From NCBI GenBank assembly GCA_900491605.1, contig UESW01004555.1, positions 86,614 to 150,613 of the forward strand: DNA of 64,000 nucleotides, in the 5' to 3' direction. Source of the stretch: Calamus simplicifolius (Eukaryota; Streptophyta; Magnoliopsida; Arecales; Arecaceae). Position 1 is the stretch's first letter, and every line of letters starts with the position of its first letter. The notes beneath the pieces are model-generated. The model saw only the letters and a program-made list of their open reading frames with translations, did no database searches and was not told where the DNA came from. Positions 57,420 to 64,000 of this stretch are shown here, piece by piece. Made by a program: the position numbers and the translations under genes.

Positions 57420-58010
57420 AACAAATAATATATATATACATACATATATGTATGTATGTATGTATAGAAACAAACACATACACACACATATATCAAATAA
57501 AAGAAACATTCTCTAAAATATTTGTTACCAAGTCTATTAAATCACATCAATTACCATTTTGTCCTATATGTAGAGGTTGAAGAGTCTTCTGATCATGCTA
57601 TCTTTCTCTGCTACAGAGCTAGACAGATATGGTATCTGATGGGTCCAGAGGGCTGGATGGAGGGGACGCTCCGCGTTCCGTGTTCTTTCAGGATATTCGG
57701 AGGGGCCCTCAGCAAAGAAGGTTATCTGGGCGATCACGGCTTGCTGTCTAGGAATCAGCTAACCTTTTCTAATGATCTTTATCAGAAGGAAGATCAGATC
57801 GCTTTCTGCCGAATGCAGCTTTATTCTTCTGGCCTCTGGGGTTCCCCTGCTGCCTCGGCAGCGAACCGTCATACGGTTTTTATTTCAAACCCCCTCCTCC
57901 AGGAGTTATCAAAATCAACTTTGACGGGAGCGTTCGTGGTAGATGGATCGGCGTCTTTAACGCACACGATACACCAAGTTAAACCTCCAGAGCAATTATT
58001 AGAGAGATTT
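56830..58010 (+). pseudogene. L1-type LINE relic (endonuclease, zinc and RNase H pieces)
   Basis: The frame 56948-57145 carries ALIDLRYSKTKFIWYNNRV, the end of an L1-type endonuclease (LIDLGYSG-FTWSNNR in intact copies). After a microsatellite, HFVLYVEVEESSDHAIFLCY with CPICRG in the neighbouring frame at about 57563 is the zinc-knuckle region after the reverse transcriptase. PPPGVIKINFDGSVRGRW (about 57892-57945) is the start of a plant LINE RNase H. The reverse transcriptase itself is missing, so this is an internally deleted, frameshifted relic. Confidence 0.7.
57357..57416. repeat. (AT)n microsatellite
   Basis: An almost perfect AT dinucleotide run of about 58 bp is followed by TATG/TACA-type tetranucleotide repeats to about 57490. 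The open frames of alternating Y and I residues here are artefacts. Confidence 0.95.
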
Positions 58011-58159
58011 GGTCCAAAAATCCGGAAGCCAATTCACAACTAAAAATTTAGTATTGAATTCGGATATGTGATCGAACCAATATAATTAATAATATACATT
58101 TTTGCAATACAAATAATTCACTAAGCCGCACACGATACACCAAGTCCAGAACACTACAA

Positions 58160-58860
58160 GAAAAAAACATTGCGATGCCCAAATGCGTTGCTAATGCGTC
58201 GCTAAACGTGCTATTGCGACGCATTAGCGATGCAATGACTGCGTCACTGAGTATCTCGTCGCAACCATAATTTATCGCAATTGCGTCGCAAAACAGCGAC
58301 TCTCTGCGACACAGAGATGCGTCGCAATATTGCGATGCACCAAAATGCATCGCTAAATTTAAAACTAAATTTTAATATTTTAAATATTAATATTAAATAT
58401 TGCGACGCATTCAATTACGTCGCAATATTGCGACGCATTTAGCTGCGTCACAATATTTAATAATAATATTTTAAATTTAATAGCGATGCAATATTAGTCG
58501 CTAATGCGTCGCTAATAAAATTTTTTAAAATATTGCGACGCCAGGTCATTGCGTCGTAATATTTATTAATAATATTTTAGATATATTAGCGACGTAATTT
58601 TAGTCGCTAATGCGTCGCTAATTAAATTTTTTAAAAATATTGCGATGCCAGATCGTTGCATCGCAATATTTAATAGTAATTATGAAAATATTAGCGATGC
58701 AATTTGAGTCGCTAATGCATCGCTAATTAATTTTTTTTAAATATTGCGACGCCAGCTCATTGCGTCGCAATATTTAATAATAATATTTAAAAATATTAGC
58801 GATACAATTGCAGTCGCTAATGCATTGCTAAATAAATATTTTTTTAAAAAAATAAAAATT
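58160..58860. repeat. CACTA subterminal repeat array
   Basis: Repeats of about 115 bp contain AATATTGCGACGCCAG, CATTGCGTCGCAATATTTA, ATTAGCGACG and GTCGCTAATGCGTCGCTAA. ATTGCGACGC is followed by its inverted copy GCGTCGCAAT, so each unit can fold. In En/Spm-type elements such subterminal repeats bind the TnpA protein. Confidence 0.9.
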
Positions 58861-59022
58861 TAAAAATTAAAACGGTTAATACAATTTCGTTACATTTAAA
58901 TATTGATCGAAACATTCTTCACTCATATTGATCCAAACAATAATCATTCAATTTACAAAAATAAATAATATATTAAAATTTTAAAGTTTTCATGTACAAA
59001 ATATAAAAAGAAAAAAAATACA

Positions 59023-60518
59023 TCAAGAATCTGAGCGATCACATGGAGGCTGTGGAGGCTGGAGACTCTGCGACAAGCGGCTAACCATATCCCACAAATG
59101 ATGCATCTCATCTCGCATATCTGCAATCTCCTGATCCCGGCCTCGCATACGATCCTCGAAATCCTGCTCGACCTCCTGCCGAACCTCCTCTGCAATAGAT
59201 CTCTGAAGGTCGTCTAAACGCTCGGAAGGAATATCACCAGAAACTCGCGAGCTGAAGGCCTGATGGGGAAAATATGTAGAAGCTCTAGTGCTCAGACCAT
59301 AGACCCTGCGGTCTCGCGGCTGGGCACCAACAGCCTCCAAAAACACACGCTGACTCTCCTCTGCTGAGAGTTCGACAGGCGTCTCCCCATCAGTAGAGTC
59401 GACTTGCGATGCCTGGGAGCGAAGCTCCTCGACTCGTGTCTTTAAATTATGAAATTAACAATAAATAAATTAATAAATTTCTCGAAATAAAATTTTAGAA
59501 ATTAAACAGATACTACATAAATCTAATTTCTTACCGCAACCTTCCGTGATCGTGTGTCGACCCAGGAACCATCCCTCCTGGTGTGTGTCGCCCTGAATAG
59601 ACGAAACTCACCAGGATCTCCGTCCTCCTGCTCAGACTATAACAATAAAAAATTGATATTAATACAAATATTTGTAAATAACTAAAATAGTAATTAAAAT
59701 ATTTATGTTTTCTTACCATACGCCGTCTGTGCTCCTGAATCGAAATGGAGCCCGAAGTATGGCAGGAGAGACCCGTGCCAGGACCGCCCTTCTCAGATCG
59801 GTGGTTCGTGCTGGCTGATGCGGACCTCCTGCGCCAGCCATCGGACTGCCAGGCCTGCTACCACTCGTGCCAAATACCCTCTGGCACGTGCGCAGGACGC
59901 TGACCCGATGACCTCCAACGATGAAGCATGTCGGAGTATCGGCATCCCATCAGAGCCTCCCATGCTGCCCTAATGGCATCATGGCTAGCAGGATCTCACG
60001 TAAACTTTTTCTACATTAAAATAAACAGTTAGTTTCTGAATTTATTAAGATTAAGAAATTTTATATCAGTGATATATTGTATTTAATAAGTTTACCTGAA
60101 ACTCAGAAAAATAAAACTCCCTCGTGGCTGGAGATACGTGGCGCCAATCGTAGCCACTGGGATCTGCACGCCTCTGAAATACGGCGCTGATGTGGCTGGA
60201 TACATGATGCTGCTCAATAAATCTGTTAAAAAAATGCATGTTTATAAGTAATTGACTTAAAAACATAAACATATATTTTTAATTAGTATATACTTACAGC
60301 CCCTGAGCATCAAGTCGAAGTACGGTGCGGCCGATGGTGGAAGAACTCTCGGAGGTATGTGCCGATCGGCTGGATGGTAATACTGCTGGAGAGATCGAAG
60401 GCTGTGCGACTGCTGGAGATCCGAACTCTCCATCTCCAACGCTCATGTGATCTGATGCAGCAGGGCTACGTCCCTGCTCACTCCGTCTGTCGTCGGTAGA
60501 TCTACCTCTGCCCGTCAT
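59023..60518 (-). pseudogene. CACTA tnpA-like gene (Transposase_24 family), with introns
   Basis: Start ATG at 60518 (MTGRGRSTDDRRSEQGRSPA). The probable exons on the minus strand are 60518 to about 60298 (donor GTAAGT), about 60225-60097, about 60010-59718, about 59640-59537 and about 59440-59023. The middle contains HTSGSISIQEHRRRM and then LFRATHTRRDGSWVDTRSR, the signature of the plant Transposase_24 family. The C-terminus is an acidic coiled coil (EEVRQEVEQDFEDRMRGRD) ending PCDRSDS. At least one in-frame TAG (HEW-stop-QAW, about 59850) appears in the third exon. The protein would bind the subterminal repeats next to it. Confidence 0.75.
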
Positions 60519-60698
60519 ACTGAAAATACTAAAGATTCATACAATTAAATTACGATTAATGATTGATTATGTAAAAATTTAACACTTATAAAAAAAAGTT
60601 AAATTTTAAAAAATATCTATGTTTAATCGGTGTCATTTGTTTCGTGAAATGTTAGTTCAACATCCGATGCCGTATCGAACTGCGATTCAGTTTCATTA

Positions 60699-61139
60699 TC
60701 ATCGGAAGGAAAACCGAACATTTACATCCGCAATTTCTTGGACATCACCATTTGGATCTCTAAGTGATGTTTCAGGAGCCATTGTGTCGTCCTTAATTGC
60801 ATGCATTTCCATCTCATCCTCTTGAAATGCAGGGCACTCGGCTGATTGACTTGATGAACTCTCCTCTAATACGATTGTTGAACGTGGGACGATTTTAGAA
60901 ACAGCCCACCAATCTCGCTTGTCGTTGCGCAAACTTGGATATCCGCAGTAAAAGACTTGCTGAGCTTGGGATGCAAGGATGAATGGGTCATATTTCTGCA
61001 ATCTTCGTCGATAGTTCACTTCAACCAAATTGTAGTCGTTATGAACCCTTTTGCCCATAGGAACTATCGGATCGAACCAATCACAACGAAACAATACGGT
61101 TCGTTTTATAGGCCAACCGGGATATTCAACTTCAACCAC
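60699..61139 (-). CDS. CACTA-encoded DUF4216 domain
   Basis: The frame reads MVEVEYPGWPIKRTVLFRCD, then WFDPIVPMGKRVHNDYNLVE and QAQQVFYCGYPSLRNDKRDW, the DUF4216 domain that follows the transposase in many plant CACTA elements. The tail is acidic. The preceding exons (about 61380-61140) are less clear. The domain itself is open, but it belongs to a decayed element. Confidence 0.75.
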   Translation of the reverse strand: MVEVEYPGWPIKRTVLFRCDWFDPIVPMGKRVHNDYNLVEVNYRRRLQKYDPFILASQAQQVFYCGYPSLRNDKRDWWAVSKIVPRSTIVLEESSSSQSAECPAFQEDEMEMHAIKDDTMAPETSLRDPNGDVQEIADVNVRFSFR

Positions 61140-61634
61140 CTCTATTTACTTTCCATAATAATCCTGCATATTTGCTCTAACACTTTCTCCTTTAACACAC
61201 ACGCCCCAGTTCTGCGTGCCTCTTGAAGCTGCTAATCGTTCAATCTGAAATTTGTACCTATTTACAAAATAGTCAGTATAGATTGTTACAGTCTTCAATG
61301 GCCATTGCGATAGACATTTAATGAAAATATTGTCGGTTGTGGACCATGGACCGTTTACCTATAAATTAATAAGCTATTCACATCCAATTCAAAAAGAAAA
61401 GCCATTATTGAAATTGATTGAGTGATACTACTCACAAATTCATAAAACCAGTAAGCAAACTCCGTTTCTAATTTCTGCTCAATTGCAACTTGACTGATGT
61501 CGGGATTCATCTGTCATTGTCTATCACAAAACATCCTTATGGGATGAAAAGGATGAAAACTGATGTTAGCAATTAAATATTGTGGTATATTGTAATTTAA
61601 ATTAAAATTTCTAATTAAGCATTGAAGTATACAC

Positions 61635-62400
61635 TTACTCAATATATGGATCGACTTCTCTACAGTTCATTAGGATGTAATAATGTGCTGCATTATACTC
61701 CATATCGCTAAGATTTATTGACTTCTGCCCACCAAATGAACGGCTGATACCTTTAAAAATTGATATTCTACCGTCATTAGGTTCTCCTTCGTCCACACAT
61801 ACGTCATCGTTACGATCAAGATTTCGGCTCCTTGTGTGGACGTGACCCTCAAAGTAATGCGAGGCAAAAGCTAAACTTCTTCGACCAAGTATGCATTGCA
61901 TATAGAACCTTCAACCCTTGCCTTATTACGCACATTATTTTTTTAACTTCTTAAGATACCTATATGTAAAGTTGAAACAAAAAATTAACCAATTTTCTTG
62001 CAATGAAATAATATTTGAAATGTCAGCATATCTTAATGATGTATATTTACCTCTCGAAAGGATACATCCAGCGATACTGCACGGGACCAGCTATGCTCGC
62101 TTCGTATGGCAAGTGAACCGGTAAATGCTCCATTGAGTCAAAAAAACTGGGAGGAAATATTCGCTCAAGCTTGCATAAAATAATTGAAATTTCCTCCTCA
62201 AGCCTTGCCATGGATGCAGAAGTAATGACTGCGGCAGATAACTCCTTGAAGAACAAGCTGAGCTCCGTAATTGCCTTCCAGACATGTTGCGGAAGCAACT
62301 CACGAAAAGCTACAAGTAATAACCGTTGCATGAAAACATGGCAGTCGTGACTCTTCATGCCGAACAACTTGAGCTTATGCAAGTCCACACACCTACCGAT
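61635..62400 (-). pseudogene. CACTA DUF4218 domain
   Basis: The minus frame 62388-62047 carries LKLFGMKSHDCHVFMQRLLL, ELLPQHVWKAITELSLFFKE and LERIFPPSFFDSMEHLPVHL, then GPVQYRWMYPFER before a donor. The next exon (61901-61635) reads ILGRRSLAFASHYFEGHVHT and MEYNAAHYYILMNCREVDPY. This is DUF4218, which normally follows the DDE transposase in the same polyprotein. Confidence 0.8.
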
Positions 62401-62457
62401 ATTTGAGGCATAACCATCTGGAAATTTTAACCCTCTAAGCCAGTTACATAAAACTTC

Positions 62458-63990
62458 TCATGAATTTCTGTCAAGAGTGTAACAGGCTTTAGGATAGGTC
62501 TCGTCGGCACTCCTTCTCAAATCACCTCTTCTGCAGTACTGATTAAGTTCTTCTCTTGACTTTGCAGTATCTTTTGTTTTTCCCGGGATGTTTAGCACCA
62601 TGTTAAATATGTTATCAAAGAAATTTTTCTCGATATGCATAACATCCAAGTTGTGCCGGATGATATTTGTGCTCCAATAAGGCAAATCCCAAAATATACT
62701 TCACTTCTTCCAGTTATGTTCTTTACATATACGGCCATTTATTCTATCTGCATCCGATTCCCATGCATACATCAACCCCAAATGCTCTATAGTATCAAAT
62801 ATATCCGTGCTGGACCTAACCGGTTTGGCAAATTTTGTGACTGCTTTGTTCTTTCGGAAGGCGATCAAGTTATGCCTGTAAGGATGATTTGGGGGCAAGA
62901 ACTTCCTATGGTTATCAAACCATGACTGCTTACCACTCTTCTGCAATGTAAATGCATCCGAATCATATATGCAATGAGGGCATGCCAGACGTCCAGCAGT
63001 GCTCCAACCAGACAACATTGCATATGCCGGGAAATCACTTATTGTCCACATCAAAGCAGCTCTCATGATGAAATTCTGTTTCATAGAAATGTCGTAGGCT
63101 ACGACTCCTGTTTCCCACAACATTTTCAATTCGGCCACCAACGGTTGCAGGAAGACATCAATCTTTTCCTTTGGATTTGATGGTCCTGGAACCAAAACGG
63201 TTAAAAACATTGCAGTATCTTTCATGCACTTCCATGGAGGAAGGTTATATACAGTCAGTATCACAGGCCAACATGAATACTGTTGCCCCGCTTGACCAAA
63301 TGGTTGGAAGCCATCGGTACAAAGACCTAATCTCACATTCCTTATATCTTCAGCGAAATCAGGATGATTTTCATTGAAATGCTTCCAAGACTTTGAATCT
63401 GATGGATGCCACATTCATCCTCTTTAGATTCATATTCGGCATGTCATCTCATATCAGCAGCTATTGCCTCAGATCTGTATAATCTCTGTAGGCGTGGGTA
63501 AGAAAAAAGTAATGCATCCTCTTGTAAGGCACACTTTTCCTCCTACTTGTACTGGCTCCTCCTTCGCTGTTTTTGTACCTCGATTGCCCATAAATCTTAC
63601 ACCATCTCAGCTCTGAGTCTTCACCCCAAATATCATACAATTGTTCAAGCAACAATCGGTCTTATTTACTGGGAGCCCAAGCCCATGCAACAACTTTTTT
63701 TGCGTAAAAACTGTCTGCTGCAACATTGTCATTTGGCAAAATTTCTTTGATTAACCCAGCTACAGAATTGAACGCCTTTTCTGATAATTGATGTTCTATC
63801 TTAATATTCAACATTCGAGCAGCTGTAGACAACTAGGAATGACCCTCACAACCAGGATACAATTCTTGATTTGCAGCACGCAACATATCGTAAAATTGCT
63901 GTGCATCTGGATTTGGTTCTTCCATAAATGTATTCTGATTGAATTCATTACCCGATGCATTCATCACCATTTGTTCATATGTGTTTAAAT
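62458..63990 (-). pseudogene. CACTA tnpD transposase (Transposase_21 family)
   Basis: The main frame 63414-62701 reads MWHPSDSKSWKHFNENHPDF, GLCTDGFQPFGQAGQQYSCW, VILTVYNLPPWKCMKDTAMF, VLVPGPSNPKEKIDVFLQPL and FPAYAMLSGWSTAGRLACPH, the catalytic core of plant CACTA transposases. It continues as NIIRHNLDVMHIEKNFFDNI (62685-62458). Upstream, 63655-63461 has KRMHYFFLTHAYRDYTDLRQ followed by TGA. The N-terminus near 63900 has the YPGCEGHS motif followed by TAG. At least two stops and several frameshifts disable it. Confidence 0.87.
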
Positions 63991-64000
63991 TCACAAATGG

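Larger units (their letters stand above)
58152..64000 (-). mobile_element. CACTA (En/Spm) transposon, 3' part, running off the window
   Basis: The terminus CACTACAAGAAAAAAAC starts at 58152, with GAA before it as half of the expected 3-bp duplication. Inside are subterminal repeats, then tnpA-like, DUF4216 and tnpD-like genes, all on the minus strand. The other end is beyond 64000. Stops and frameshifts in tnpD show it is not active. Confidence 0.92.

Noticed and set aside
57245..57580. Open frames of alternating tyrosine and isoleucine
   Set aside because: They are translations of the AT microsatellite.

Overview
This window is flowering-plant nuclear DNA. It shows spliced genes with GT-AG introns, a plastid transit peptide, a DYW-class PPR editing gene, and dense nested plant transposons (Ty3/gypsy Tat and chromovirus, Ty1/copia, CACTA, Mutator-like foldback, L1-type LINE). 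The moderate GC content and the nested LTR elements would fit a non-grass monocot such as a palm or banana relative, but that is a guess. No rRNA, tRNA or CRISPR array was recognised.

Layout. 1-2590: AT-rich DNA with small repeats and a decayed gypsy gag relic on the minus strand. 2932-3148 (+): last exon of a RING-H2 ubiquitin ligase. 3884-5940 (-): PPR-DYW gene broken by one frameshift. 6113-9764: a 3.65-kb foldback (giant hairpin) element whose arms are 22-bp minisatellite arrays, flanked by a perfect 9-bp target duplication. A related AT-rich inverted-repeat element follows at about 9880-10622. 10834-28608 (+): fructosamine-3-kinase (ribulosamine/erythrulosamine kinase type) gene, nine coding exons, 332 codons without the stop, with a transit peptide. 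Its first intron carries a complete 10,970-bp Tat-lineage gypsy element (11832-22801, target duplication ATATT). That element holds an antisense gene with its own TATA box and a frame-preserving intron.

30008-43275 (+): a Ty1/copia element (target duplication CAGGA). It was split between gag and protease by a chromovirus (31693-39875, target duplication CACTG), and its left LTR was also split by a 363-bp insertion. 43294-49239 (-): a non-autonomous Tat-like element (target duplication GTATC) with palindromic 45-bp arrays in its LTRs and an internal minisatellite. 51.6-55.7 kb: gene debris combining an exon of a kinesin-light-chain-related TPR gene (premature stop) with four exons of a dymeclin gene. 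56.8-58.0 kb: LINE debris. 58152 to the window end: the 3' part of a CACTA (En/Spm) transposon with its tnpA-like, DUF4216 and tnpD genes on the minus strand.

The host genes that look functional or nearly so are FN3K (the only complete one), the RING-H2 exon and the PPR gene. All else is mobile DNA or pseudogenes. Target-site duplications let the insertion events be separated cleanly; the nested chromovirus is younger than the copia element it interrupts. Exon boundaries were read by eye from splice consensus, frame and protein-family similarity, with no transcript data.
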